A stretch of 64,000 nt of DNA, taken from NCBI GenBank assembly GCA_016720775.1, contig JADKJX010000007.1, positions 1 through 64,000 on the forward strand, given 5' to 3'. This DNA comes from Chitinophagaceae bacterium. Lineage in GTDB: Bacteria > Bacteroidota > Bacteroidia > Chitinophagales > Chitinophagaceae. Within the stretch, counting starts at the first letter, position 1. Each line of letters opens with the position of its first letter. Positions 48,254 through 57,696 of this stretch are shown here, piece by piece. A program made the translations under genes and the position numbers. The notes below the pieces were generated by a model. The model did not search any database. It saw nothing but the letters and a program-made list of their open reading frames with translations, and was not told where the DNA came from.

Positions 48254-49115
48254 TTATTGCTTTATGCTGTCTTTCCTGTTTAGAGCCGGATTAGCCAGGG
48301 CATTTTTCTTTTTCAGATCAGCTGCTTTTTTCAGGTCGGCCTGTTTTTTTGCATCCGACTTTTTCTGTTTTTTAAAATACCCCCGCAGTAAAAAACTATG
48401 CTTTACAGCGTTCATATTATCATTCAGTCCCTTGGTTCCGGCCTGGAGGTTTGACATGGTAGAATCCAGTTTGCTGGCTAACTGCCCGTCATTCAGGTTG
48501 GTGGTGAATTTGGAGAACTGGTTGGTGCTGGTTTGCAGGTTTGTCAAGGTGCTTTTAAGGCTGTTGGAAAACCCTTCATCGGATATTAATTTGGACAAAG
48601 GCCCCATTGCCATTATTCATTTTATAACTGAATTGTGCAAGTTGTGAAGTTATTATTCCGGCATTGTCTACACTTGCTTTTAAACTGCTCATTACATCGG
48701 CTATTTCTATAGGGCTTTTTGATCCGATCTGGTCATAGTCTTTTACAGTATTCCTGGAAGCCGTGCCCGGTGAGATCATGAGTATCTTATCTCCCATTAA
48801 CCCGTCAGAACCAATGCTTGCTGTTGCATCCGTTTTAATGAATTTTTGTACGTCATCCTGCATGACAAGCGTGACCAGTACAGAAGAATCTGTTACCAGG
48901 TCTATTTCACTTACAGTACCTGTATTTATTCCTGAGAAGCGTACATTATTCCCAACCTGTAAGCCACTCACAGTTTTAAACTGTGTTTTCAGGTGAAAGG
49001 TTGAACCAAACAGATTTTTTTGTTTTCCAACAAAATAGATGGTGGAAAAAAACAACAGCAGCCCTATTATTACAAATAATCCCAGTTTCCATGTTAACCC
49101 CGATTCTTTTTTCAT
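48254..49115 (-). CDS. MlaD/MCE-family lipid-transport protein (one frameshift)
   Basis: Substrate-binding component of an Mla-type phospholipid transport system. N-terminal membrane anchor (about 10-30, LGLFVIIGLLLFFSTIYFVG) and one MCE domain (about 38-118: GLQVGNNVRFSGINTGTV, ASIGSDGLMGDKILMIS). A helical tail with a very basic, Ala/Lys-rich end follows (SDAKKQADLKKAADLKKK). The frame shifts by one extra base near 48597-48606; corrected, the text runs NNGNGALSKLISDEGFSNSL and the protein is about 286 residues. It lies 23 bp after the MlaE-MlaF fusion, the expected partner. Confidence 0.87.
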
Positions 49116-49138
49116 ACGTTAATTATTTTTATACATGA

Positions 49139-50683
49139 TCAAACGAAAAAAGAACGCACCCATTTGTCGTTGCTTTTTTCCAGTTCTTCATAACTGCCTT
49201 CGGCATGGATCACCCCGTCTTTTAAGATCACGAGCCTGTCGCCGGTAAGCCTGGCGCAGGCCATATCATGTGTTATTATGATGGAGGATGTCTTGCTTTT
49301 TTTCTGGATGGCCAGTATCAGTTCACTGATCTCCCCGGACGTGATGGTATCCAGGCCGGTTGTTGGTTCATCATACAAAATGATCTCCGGTTTTAAGATA
49401 AGTGTACGTGCAAGCCCGATCCGTTTGCGCATGCCTCCTGATAATTCAGATGGCATTTTATCAATAGCTTCTGCCAGTCCTACACTTTCTAAAGCATCCA
49501 TCACTGCATCATCCACTTCTTTTACGGATAATTTCTTTGCGTGACGCTTTAATGGAAACGAAAGATTCTGCCTTACCGTCATGGAATCGTACAGGACCGA
49601 ATTCTGGAAAAGAAAACCGATCCGGATCCTGACTGCATTCAGTTGATCATTGTCTAACGTGTTGATATCGGTATCAAATACTTTTATTTCGCCGCTATCG
49701 GCTGTTACCAAACCTACGAGGCATTTTATGACCACCGATTTACCCGAACCTGATTTGCCCAGTACCACCAGGTTCTCTCCTTTGGCTACTACAAGGTTGA
49801 TACCTTTTAATACAGCATTATGTTCCCCGAAGGATTTATACAATTCCTTTATGCTTATTACCCGACCTTCGCTGCCCGTTTCTTTTACCTGCTTACTATT
49901 TATTTCTTCTGTTATCATTTTATTAGAAAAAAGATCTGTTATCTGCACAGCCAGCATATCGATAATAAATATGGTAAGAGATGCAGCCACCACGGCAGAG
50001 TTGGCGGCTTTGCCTACACTTTCTGTTCCATTGGCGGCTGTATACCCTTTGTAGCAGCCGATGAGCCCGATAAAAAATCCAAAGAAAAAAGTTTTGATCG
50101 TGGCGGGAAGAATATCCAGGAAATCGAGTGAGTCAAGTACTTTCGACAGGTAACGAAAGAGCGTAACATCACTGTGAATATTAATGCCGGCATATCCTCC
50201 CAAAATACCTACGCCATCTGCAAATACAACCAGTACCGGGATCATGAGCGTGGTGGCCAGGATCCTTGTAACCACTAAATACTTGTAAGGATTGATGGCG
50301 GATACTTCCATGGCATCTATCTGTTCTGTTACCTTCATGGAGCCTAATTCGGCACCAATGCCCGATGCGATCTTTCCGGCACATATCAATGCGGTGATCA
50401 CCGGGGCGATCTCTCTTATCAATGAAAGAGCCACCATGCCCGGCAACCAGGATTCTGCACCAAACTCTGCTAATGTTGGCCGGGACTGAAGTGTAAGCAC
50501 CAGCCCCATGATGAAACCGGTAATGCCAACCAACGGAAGCGATTTATACCCGACCAGGTAACACTGCCTGAGAAATTCTTTTAGCTCGAAAGGAAACGTA
50601 AAGACCTCTCTGAAAAACCTGGCTGTAAACAGAGAAATATTGCCTGCATCGGTAAACCTGTTCTTTAAATAGCCAGCTGACAT
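49139..50683 (-). CDS. MlaE-MlaF fusion: lipid ABC permease plus ATPase (514 aa)
   Basis: One chain holds an MlaE-type permease (about 1-258, with MGLVLTLQ, GSMKVTEQIDAMEVSAINP and several TMs) joined by a short linker (about 259-272) to an MlaF-type ATPase (about 273-514). ATPase motifs: Walker A GKSGSGKS, Q-loop FQNSVLYDSMTV, signature LSGGMRKRIGLAR, Walker B IILYDEP, D-loop TGLDT, switch His IITHDM. In E. coli these are separate subunits MlaE and MlaF. With the MCE protein just downstream it should form a lipid-transport system of the envelope. The fusion is a clean continuous frame. Start ATG at 50683. Confidence 0.92.
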   Translation of the reverse strand: MSAGYLKNRFTDAGNISLFTARFFREVFTFPFELKEFLRQCYLVGYKSLPLVGITGFIMGLVLTLQSRPTLAEFGAESWLPGMVALSLIREIAPVITALICAGKIASGIGAELGSMKVTEQIDAMEVSAINPYKYLVVTRILATTLMIPVLVVFADGVGILGGYAGINIHSDVTLFRYLSKVLDSLDFLDILPATIKTFFFGFFIGLIGCYKGYTAANGTESVGKAANSAVVAASLTIFIIDMLAVQITDLFSNKMITEEINSKQVKETGSEGRVISIKELYKSFGEHNAVLKGINLVVAKGENLVVLGKSGSGKSVVIKCLVGLVTADSGEIKVFDTDINTLDNDQLNAVRIRIGFLFQNSVLYDSMTVRQNLSFPLKRHAKKLSVKEVDDAVMDALESVGLAEAIDKMPSELSGGMRKRIGLARTLILKPEIILYDEPTTGLDTITSGEISELILAIQKKSKTSSIIITHDMACARLTGDRLVILKDGVIHAEGSYEELEKSNDKWVRSFFV

Positions 50684-50739
50684 TTCTTGCTTTTATTGTT
50701 CAATTAATCGGTCTTTATAATACAGCCTTACTCAATAAG

Positions 50740-50955
50740 TCAGGGTTTTAATACGATCGTATGCTTTTCGCCTTCCAGGGATTTGAGATCGACCGGCTTT
50801 AATTGCCTGGTTGTATCAGCCGCTGCCGGAGACTTTGCTGAATAGGAGGAATTAGATGATGTTTTATCGGGAGAACAACCCGGGTAACCAAAAAGAATGA
50901 GTACCGCAGCTACCTGTAGTGTGTTTGCGATGCCCGCTTTTGTGAATTGTTTCAT
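50740..50955 (-). CDS. Putative small lipoprotein (71 aa)
   Basis: N-terminal hydrophobic segment (about 12-24, LQVAAVLILFGYPG) then Cys27, so a lipoprotein signal is possible. The remainder is short and Ser/Lys-rich (SNSSYSAKSPAAADTTRQLK) and ends GEKHTIVLKP. Located between the Mla fusion and a small membrane protein on the same strand. No family recognised. Confidence 0.55.
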   Translation of the reverse strand: MKQFTKAGIANTLQVAAVLILFGYPGCSPDKTSSNSSYSAKSPAAADTTRQLKPVDLKSLEGEKHTIVLKP

Positions 50956-50992
50956 GGTAGGTTACTTGTAAAGTATTTGTTCAAAATATTCC

Positions 50993-51178
50993 TCAGACTT
51001 TCAGACTCTTTAAAGAACCCAGGATCCCAAATACCTGCAGCAGCCAGATTATAACAAGGATAACCGCAACAACGTTCAGAATGCTTTTGATCTTACGATC
51101 CATCGGGATATAGGTGTTTATCAGCCAGAGAACAACGCCTACAACAACCAACACAATAAAAACGGTAAGTAAAGGCAT
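50993..51178 (-). CDS. Thivi_2564-type small membrane protein (61 aa)
   Basis: Two hydrophobic helices: LLTVFIVLVVVGVVLWLI and ILNVVAVILVIIWLLQVFG, joined by a polar turn NTYIPMDRKIKS. The layout and turn match the small Thivi_2564-family membrane proteins (family name from memory). Its function is unknown. It lies 37 bp upstream of the putative small lipoprotein. Confidence 0.75.
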   Translation of the reverse strand: MPLLTVFIVLVVVGVVLWLINTYIPMDRKIKSILNVVAVILVIIWLLQVFGILGSLKSLKV

Positions 51179-51350
51179 ATTAATTATTTTATGATGATGG
51201 CTGTAAAGGTGCGCCCGTTTTTATCTTACTGTGTTATATAACGCATAGAATTATTTATATAATTCACACATTGGGAAGGAAGAACTTGTGAAAAATAATA
51301 CGGTATGCCTTGTGTTGCTGTAGAAAAAATGATTCGGATACAGGTCTTGT

Positions 51351-51731
51351 TCAGGCTATATTGACCGCTGCTCTTACTTCTTCCATAGCCCTTATAAAAA
51401 CAGTATGTACACGGCGGTTCAGTTTAGCGATGCGTTCAATACCGGTTGCAACAGCACCCAGGCGTTCCATTTCTTCCAATATGAGATTAAGTACAGAGAT
51501 GCCCAGCATGGAAAAGGAGGATCTTATCTTATGGGAAATGTCGCTGATGAGCACATAATTTGTTTTTTCGATCGCTTCATCAAGGATGGATATTTCTTCC
51601 GGCGTTTCTTTCAGTAAAATATCCAGGATGCTGTTCAGGTTGTTTTTGTCTCCCCGGGTGATCTTAATAAGATAATCGAGGTTGCATATTTTCCGGAGAC
51701 GTGGGGCTGTTCCCGGTGGCCTGGTAATAAG
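51351..51731 (-). pseudogene. HPt phosphotransfer module, cut from upstream receiver by an in-frame stop
   Basis: The frame of the upstream response regulator continues after its TAA with LRKICNLDYLIKITRGDKNN, LKETPEEISILDEAI, then the HPt active-site helix ISDISHKIRSSFSMLGI with the phospho-His in SHK. This lines up with the end of the hybrid kinase of this operon (LLHSVVHKMIPSFSIMGISS). No good start codon lies between the TAA and the HPt; a GTG start at 51552-51554 would remove half the domain. So this is best read as the C-terminal half of one REC-HPt protein split by a stop (or sequencing substitution), ending at 51351. Confidence 0.6.
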
Positions 51732-52169
51732 TTATCTTTTAGAAGTTTTCTTTTTGCTGCCGGTTAAATTCAATATGGAACGGAAGAGGATCGTTTCATT
51801 AATGGGTTTTTCGATGTAATCATTCATGCCCAGTCGCAGGCATTTTTCTTTTTCATCTTGCCCCGAATGGGCAGATAGGGCAATGATGGGGATATCATTC
51901 TTTAATTCATGCCTGATCAGGTTTGTGGCCTGGTAACCATTCAATACCGGCATTTCCATATCCATAAGTACAATGTCGAAATGGCCGTTCTTTATTTTTT
52001 CAACCGCAATACTTCCGTTTTCAGCTACCTGGAATGTTAAACCATATTGCGCAAACACAAGGGAGGCCAGCTTTATATTCAGCAGGTTATCTTCTGCCAG
52101 CAGTATATGCAACCGGCGCATCTTTTTTAAACCAGGCCCTGTTTTGTTATATGGTACTGCATTTGTCAA
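51732..52169 (-). CDS. Response regulator receiver protein (REC), likely REC-HPt N-terminal half
   Basis: Single receiver domain: acidic pocket LLAEDN, phospho-acceptor Asp in DIVLMDMEMPVLNGY, switch residue in IIALSAHS and Lys in YIEKPI. This receiver type (AEDNLLN ... LMDMEMPVLNG) is usual in hybrid kinases. The frame can start from TTG at 52169, overlapping the previous gene by 4 bp, or from ATG at 52121 (MRRLHILLAEDN); the second fits the domain edge. It ends with TAA at 51732-51734, after which the same frame encodes an HPt domain. Last step of the phosphorelay cluster. Confidence 0.8.
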   Translation of the reverse strand: MTNAVPYNKTGPGLKKMRRLHILLAEDNLLNIKLASLVFAQYGLTFQVAENGSIAVEKIKNGHFDIVLMDMEMPVLNGYQATNLIRHELKNDIPIIALSAHSGQDEKEKCLRLGMNDYIEKPINETILFRSILNLTGSKKKTSKR

Positions 52170-52558
52170 AGCATATATTTTTGTCTTTTACTTCCGTGTT
52201 TCATGCATTTTCTTGCCAGTTGCAGTATTTTTTCAAGTTCAAATGGCTTTATGATGAACCCGTCTGCACCAAGTTCATATGCTTCGGTTTTATAAAAGTT
52301 CTGGCAAAGCGTTGTGCAGAAAATAAATGGTATTTCACAAGTATCAGTTGTATTGACTATAAACCTTAAAACTTCGTATCCATCGATCCCGGGTTTTGGT
52401 GTATCGCATATGATCAGGTCGGGTATGATTTGGGCGGCCAGTTCAATTCCTTTTTTGGCTGTGTTGGCAGAAAAAATACGGAAGCCTTCCATCTCCAGGT
52501 ACTCAACCAGGTTTTCAAGAATATTGGGATCATCTTCGATCAATAAAATTGATTTCAT
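52166..52558 (-). CDS. Response regulator receiver protein (about 130 aa)
   Basis: Stand-alone REC domain: ILLIEDDPNILENL, phospho-Asp in DLIICDTPKPGIDGYEV, Lys in FIIKPF. The ATG at 52558 is the best start because a GTG 66 bases upstream (52624, overlapping the previous stop as GTGA) would add an unrelated 22-residue tail. No output domain, so it probably passes phosphate or acts by protein contact. The T-P-K after the Asp differs from the usual M-P pattern. Confidence 0.83.
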   Translation of the reverse strand: MKSILLIEDDPNILENLVEYLEMEGFRIFSANTAKKGIELAAQIIPDLIICDTPKPGIDGYEVLRFIVNTTDTCEIPFIFCTTLCQNFYKTEAYELGADGFIIKPFELEKILQLARKCMKHGSKRQKYML

Positions 52559-52620
52559 CGTATCGGAGTTTATTTGAGCTGAACGATCCAATCCGGAAAT
52601 AATTATACGGTGCCTGCTGG

Positions 52621-53055
52621 TCACATACGCTCCATATACCAGTTCAGTTCCTTTTCCATTTTTTTGTAACGGAAAATGCCGGTAATGATCTTTTGCAGGC
52701 GCATAAAGGCCGTTTCACTTTTTACCACGTAATCGTACGCCCGGTGATGCATGCAGTTGATGGCCACTTCGATCTTATCCTGGGCCGACAGCATTACAAC
52801 CGGTATATCAGGATTGTAGTCCTTTATTCTATCCAGGGTTTCAATTCCATTCATGGCATTTTTCTGGATGCCATCAAGCATGTAGTCCAGAATGATCATG
52901 TCAGGATTATCCGAAAGATTTTCGATGCAGCCTTCGCCGGTTGGAAATGTTTCAATGCTAAAATCGCCGTGCTGCAGGAATTCGATTTCCAGTGATTTTA
53001 AAAATACCGCATCGTCATCTACCAGGAAGAGTTTGATTTTTTCTTTGTTGTTCAT
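52621..53055 (-). CDS. Response regulator receiver protein (144 aa)
   Basis: REC domain with LFLVDDDAVFLKSLE, phospho-Asp in DMIILDYMLDG, and VVMLSAQD. It has a short extra helix at the C-terminus (FRYKKMEKELNWYMERM). Its ATG overlaps the stop of the hybrid kinase by 4 bp, so the two are translationally coupled. The lack of a DNA-binding domain suggests it acts inside the relay. Confidence 0.85.
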   Translation of the reverse strand: MNNKEKIKLFLVDDDAVFLKSLEIEFLQHGDFSIETFPTGEGCIENLSDNPDMIILDYMLDGIQKNAMNGIETLDRIKDYNPDIPVVMLSAQDKIEVAINCMHHRAYDYVVKSETAFMRLQKIITGIFRYKKMEKELNWYMERM

Positions 53056-55399
53056 GCGTTTGTTTTTTTGATCATGCTTAACTCTATTTCCAGTTCTTTA
53101 CATGCCTGGGTGCATACGTTCTCAAGCTGTAACGCCATATCGTGTATCAGGTCAGACTGTTGCCGGGTGTTTGCATATCCCTGGATCTTTTTCGCCATGT
53201 TCTCAAAATCTGAACTGATTCCCATGATGGAAAAGGAGGGGATCATTTTGTGTACCACGGAATGAAGCAGTTTCCAGTCTTTATCCACTAAACTCTGTTT
53301 CATGGCTTTCACCAATGGCGGTGTCTGCTCCAGGTAAAGGGAGATCATTTCGATCATCAGCTTGGGATCGGCTTTTGTCCGGTGAATTAAATATTCCAGG
53401 TCAATGCATTTTACCTGTTTGTTAATAATGTGCATATCTTCCTGGGATCCACTGTTCTTTATGAGTTGCGGCTTCTTTATGATGCTCATTATTTTACTGT
53501 AGAGTAACCGTTCATCAACCGGTTTTGCGATGTAGTCATTCATGCCTACGGCTTTGCATTTTGCCAGGTCAACCGTAGTTACATCGGCAGTGAGTGCAAT
53601 GATAGGGATGGTAGAATTCAATTTGTTGCGGATGTATTCGGTAGCTTCAAAACCGTTCATTTCAGGCATTTGCAGGTCCATCAGGATCACATCGTATGAT
53701 TTGGCCTGTAATTTTTCAATGGCTATTTTTCCATTGGCAGCAATGTCCCGCTCAAAGCCGAAATCATCCAGGAGCGTTTTCATCAGTAACTGGTTAAGGG
53801 CAATGTCTTCCACTACCAGTACTTTAATATTTTTTGATTCTCCATCCAGTTCCGCCATTTCCATGTCCAGGTCTGCTTCTGCATTGGTTTTCTTAAAATT
53901 TAAAATGAAACTGAAGGTTGACCCTTCATTGATCCTGCTTTTTACACTGATGCTTCCTCCCTGTGGTTCCACCAGTTGTTTAACAATGGCAAGTCCCAGC
54001 CCTGTGCCGCCATATAACCTTGATGTGTCGCTGGATGCCTGCTGAAAATTTTCAAATATCTTTTTTATTTTATTATCACCGATCCCGATCCCTGTGTCGG
54101 TAACGGCAAATTCAATATTCACATTGTCCGTATTTTCTTCCAGCAAACGGGCACTTACCGTGATCCTGCCCTTGCTGGTGAACTTTACCGCATTACTCAC
54201 CAGGTTTAATATGATCTGGTGAAGCCGCACGGGATCACCCAGTAAAACCCGGGGAATTTTGTCGTCGTATTCTTTAACCAGTTCCAGGTTCTTCTCCCGG
54301 ATCTTTGTTTCAAACAGGTGAAGCATAGCAGATATGGATGCTTCCATTTTAAAAGGGATCTCTTCAAATATCATTTTACCGGCATCCACTTTTGCCAGGT
54401 CAAGTATGTCGTTGATGAGAACGATCAGTGAATCGCCGCTCAGTTTAATGGCAACAAGGTATTCCCGCTGCTTTGCGGTAAGGTCTGTTTTCAACAGCAC
54501 TTTTGTGAACCCGATGATGGCATTCATGGGTGTGCGTATCTCGTGGCTCATATTGGCCAGGAACTGTTGCTTTGCCTTCACCGCATCTTCTGCTTTGCTT
54601 TTTGCCTCTTCAGCGATCTCGGTTGCCAGTTCGGCAAATATTTTAGCCTCGGTAAATTCTTTTTCAATCCTTTTCTGTTCGGTAATATCACGGGCCACTA
54701 CTACCACGCCAAGTACTTTCCCTGTTCATCTTTATAAACAGAACCATTAAATAATACATCGGTTAATTTGTGGTCCCTGATGGTCAACGGGTAATCTGCC
54801 ACAAAGCCTTTGGCAAAAACCTCCTTGTAACCTTTCCTTGCCTTGTCGGGTTCAGTAAAATAATTGAAGAAATCTGTGCCGATCAGCTTCTCCCTCGGTA
54901 TACCGGTGATGTTTACCGAGGCATTATTCATGTCGGTGATCTTTCCTGCGGGGCTGATGGTAAACAACGGATCGAGGCTGGCTTCTATCAGGCTTCTTGC
55001 ATATTGAGAAGCCCGTTTGGCTGCATAACTGAATGCTTCAAGTTCTTTGGTTGCTATTTCCCTTTTTTCTTTTTCTTTGCTTTGAAAATCAAGTTCTATA
55101 TCAGCGATCACTAATTCTGCTGCCCTTTTTTCTTTTTCGCCGTTTTGAAATACAAGTTCTTTGTTGGCAATGATCAGCTCAGCTGCCCGCTTTTCTTTCT
55201 CTTCATCCTGGAAGACGAGTTCAATATTGGCAATGCCCAGTTCGGCCGCCCGTTTTCCTTTATCTTCTTTCTGAAGGGCAAGTTTTTTACGGATAATGAT
55301 CAACTCTGCCATCAGTTTCTCAATCTCTCCTTTTTGCCGGATAAGCTTTTTGCGGGCAACGGTTAAATCATCTGCTGCCAATTTTATTTTTTTAGCCAT
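53052..55399 (-). CDS. Hybrid histidine kinase: coiled coil-PAS-HK-REC-HPt (one frameshift)
   Basis: Cytoplasmic kinase, no TM seen. Residues 1-125 are a charged coiled coil with near-repeats (EKEKRAAELIIANKELVFQ and two variants). PAS at about 130-240 (SLDPLFTISPAGKITDMNNAS). Phospho-His in FLANMSHEIRTPMNAIIG (about 285), N-box NLVSNAVKFTSKG, G-boxes DTGIGI and GGTGLGLAI. REC with phospho-Asp in DVILMDLQMPEMNG (about 570). HPt with His in SVVHKMIPSFSIMG (about 712). A missing base at 54714-54716 breaks the frame after EQGK; corrected it reads GKVLGVVVVARDITEQKR and totals about 782 residues. The stop overlaps the next REC gene by 4 bp. Signal unknown. Confidence 0.88.
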
Positions 55400-55421
55400 A
55401 TGCTGACTTTGTATTTTCAGG

Positions 55422-56012
55422 TTAGTTATTTACCCCCGGTATAGATTCAGTTCCTACTTCTTCAATAGGGATACGCCTTTTATTTTTTAATTGTTTGAAG
55501 TGAGAAGGTGTGAGCCCGGTCATTTTTTTAAACTGGTTGGATAAATGGGCCACGCTGCTGTAGTTCATCTTCCAGGCAATTTCCGTAATGTTCAGTTCGT
55601 CGTACATGATGAGTTCTTTTATACGTTCAATTTTATGGGAGATGATGAACTGCTCAATGGTGGTGCCCTGTATTTCTGAAAACAAATTAGCGAGGTAGGT
55701 GTAGCTGTGGTTGAGTTTTTCACTTAGGAAATGCGAAAAATTAATGGTCATCTCATCTTCCGTATGGTGCACCATTTCAATGATCACTGTTTTTATCTTT
55801 TCGATGAGTACAGCCCTTTTGTCGTCCATCAGTTCAAGCCCGGATATAAGCAGGTCCTTCTTCAATTGTTCACGTTCTTCGGCGGAAATATCCTCCATGA
55901 TATCCACTTCGCCCAGGTCAACCACAATAAAATGTAATCCCCGATTTTTCAACACTTCTTTTACAGCCAGTTTGCACCGGTTGCTCACCATGTATTTGAT
56001 ATATAATTTCAA
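55422..56012 (-). CDS. AraC-type transcription regulator, paralogue A (196 aa)
   Basis: DNA-binding regulator. N-terminal half (about 1-95: MKLYIKYMVSNRCKLAVKEV, LEVDIMEDI-like region, DKRAVLIEKIKTVIIEMVHH) is of a type I associate with Bacteroidota but cannot name. The C-terminal half is an AraC HTH pair (about 105-185: LANLFSEIQGTTIEQFIISH, ELNITEIAWKMNYSSVAHLS, FKKMTGLTPSHFKQLK). It sits 22 bp upstream of the hybrid kinase on the same strand, so probably leads that operon. Close paralogue of the next gene upstream. No sugar- or effector-binding cupin domain is present. Confidence 0.88.
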   Translation of the reverse strand: MKLYIKYMVSNRCKLAVKEVLKNRGLHFIVVDLGEVDIMEDISAEEREQLKKDLLISGLELMDDKRAVLIEKIKTVIIEMVHHTEDEMTINFSHFLSEKLNHSYTYLANLFSEIQGTTIEQFIISHKIERIKELIMYDELNITEIAWKMNYSSVAHLSNQFKKMTGLTPSHFKQLKNKRRIPIEEVGTESIPGVNN

Positions 56013-56099
56013 TGTAACTCTTCATTTAAAAGAGGGATCTTAAAGGTCGCTGCTTTTTAAGGGCTAACATTACATTGGAATTTCTAAAACTTACACAAA

Positions 56100-56660
56100 T
56101 CACAGGTTTTCGAGGTTCTGCTGACGCTTTTCCTTCAGTTGCTTGTAAAAGGAGGGGGTAAGCCCGGTGATCTTTTTGAACTGGTTGGATAAATGTGCCA
56201 CACTGCTGTAGTGCAGTTTAAAGGCGATCTCGGTAAGATTCAATTCATCGTATAAAAGGAGTTCTTTTACCTTTTCAATTTTATGAATGATGATGAACTG
56301 CTGGATGGTGATACCCTTCACTTCGGAAAAGGTATTGGCAAGGTAGGTATAATCGTATCCTATTTTTTCACTGATGTAATCTGAATAGTTTACCGTAGGC
56401 AGTTCGTCGGAGTAGTGGATCATTTCAATGATCACGGCTTTTATCTTTTCGATGAGGATGCTTTTTTTATCATCCAGCAGTTCCAGGCCCGACTTCAATA
56501 GATTTGTACCGAGTTGTTTGTGTTGTTCGGGTGTGATGTTTTCCATGATCTCCACCGAGCCAAGATCTACCACTAAATGATGCAGCCCCAGTTTTTCCAA
56601 CTCATCTTTCACCAGTATCTTGCATCGCAGGCTCACCATATATTTGATATATAACTTCAT
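56100..56660 (-). CDS. AraC-type transcription regulator, paralogue B (186 aa)
   Basis: Nearly the same layout as its neighbour: MKLYIKYMVSLRCKILVKDE, LGLHHLVVDLGSVEIMENIT, DKKSILIEKIKAVIIEMIHY, then AraC HTHs (TYLANTFSEVKGITIQQFII, NLTEIAFKLHYSSVAHLSNQ, FKKITGLTPSFYKQLKE). The pair arose by duplication and keeps the gene order. It lacks the extended tail of paralogue A (RIPIEEVGTESIPGVNN). Separated from it by 87 bp. Which genes they control cannot be read from sequence. Confidence 0.88.
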   Translation of the reverse strand: MKLYIKYMVSLRCKILVKDELEKLGLHHLVVDLGSVEIMENITPEQHKQLGTNLLKSGLELLDDKKSILIEKIKAVIIEMIHYSDELPTVNYSDYISEKIGYDYTYLANTFSEVKGITIQQFIIIHKIEKVKELLLYDELNLTEIAFKLHYSSVAHLSNQFKKITGLTPSFYKQLKEKRQQNLENL

Positions 56661-56873
56661 CTTTTTTGTATATATAGCCAGGAACTGAGTATATCAAAGA
56701 TACGCATAACCCAACAGCCACTGTGCTATCAATTCAAACACCTGCTTATGAAACGAAGAATGCTGTTTCACTTTTTTAGTTTTTGAACTCGTAGGTAATT
56801 AAAATTCCCGGTTGGAATAGGCTCACAGGGAAGAAGATTGTTTTCTGGTTAAATTAATTTTTTGTTTCACGGT

Positions 56874-57656
56874 CTATTCGGAGATGACCCGGGTGATGCC
56901 AATGATCCTGGAAGCCTCTTTGTTGTCATCATAAATGATATGGCCCCGGTCCTGGACAAGCACATAGCTGCCATCCGCTTTTTTAAACCGGTATTTATCT
57001 TCCCATTGTTCAGCTCCCCCGGTGATCATGTTGCTTAATCTTGTCAGTACCCGTATCCGCTCATCCGGGTGTATGCATTCTTCCCAGAAAGCCTGGGGAA
57101 TGAGTGCATTCTCTACCTGGTATCCAAAAGTTCTTTTATGGCCGCCATCTATCCAGCATATTTCTTCGCCTTTCAGGTATAATTCCCAGATGCAATCTTG
57201 TGAAATCTCTGCAACATGCTTGTACAGTTCAGTCAGTATTCTGAGTTTTTCGACCGGCCCCCCGGGGTATTCCGGATAGGACTGGCTGCTGCTTTTAAAG
57301 GAAACAGACAGGGCATTGTCGCAATGATAGGTTATTACCTCAAACCAGGCGCCCAGTTGGCCCCAGTATTCTTCAAAATGAAGGGGAATATCCTGCCGGA
57401 ATGCTTTTTGGTCAATGGCATAAAATTCCACCGGGATGATACCGGCGAATTCTTCCCAAAGGTTCTTCCCTACAATGTCTTTTGCGGGAACCCCCAGTAT
57501 TTTTTCAGCTGCCTTGTTCCAGTATTTTACGGTCCATTTATCATCCACGGTAAAAACACCGTTAGCCCCTGTTGCAGTGACCGGTTTCCCGGGGTAAACA
57601 TCTTTATCGGCCCGCTCAGTAGTTGCATTTGAAATTGCAAGAAGCTTAGAAGGCAT
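56874..57656 (-). CDS. PAS-domain protein without an output domain (260 aa)
   Basis: Two PAS domains. The first (about 27-130) has ANGVFTVDDKWTVKYWNKAA and GKNLWEEFAGIIPVEF. The second (about 145-258) is a PAS-PAC with WELYLKGEEICWIDGG, IHPDERIRVLTRLSNMITGG and RFKKADGSYVLVQDRGHIIY. The protein ends at GITRVISE, just where a kinase would normally begin, and no kinase is encoded downstream in any frame that I see. It may be a sensor partner for the neighbouring phosphorelay or a shortened kinase. The 213 bp between it and paralogue B hold no gene I can see. Confidence 0.82.
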   Translation of the reverse strand: MPSKLLAISNATTERADKDVYPGKPVTATGANGVFTVDDKWTVKYWNKAAEKILGVPAKDIVGKNLWEEFAGIIPVEFYAIDQKAFRQDIPLHFEEYWGQLGAWFEVITYHCDNALSVSFKSSSQSYPEYPGGPVEKLRILTELYKHVAEISQDCIWELYLKGEEICWIDGGHKRTFGYQVENALIPQAFWEECIHPDERIRVLTRLSNMITGGAEQWEDKYRFKKADGSYVLVQDRGHIIYDDNKEASRIIGITRVISE

Positions 57657-57696
57657 ACTATTGTTTTTATTATTTTAAAAGGTTCTGATGTTCCGC

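Noticed and set aside
48254..48613. Separate small gene MAMGPLSKLI... downstream of the MCE gene
   Set aside because: It is the C-terminal part of the MCE protein after a one-base insertion, matching the helical tail of that family.
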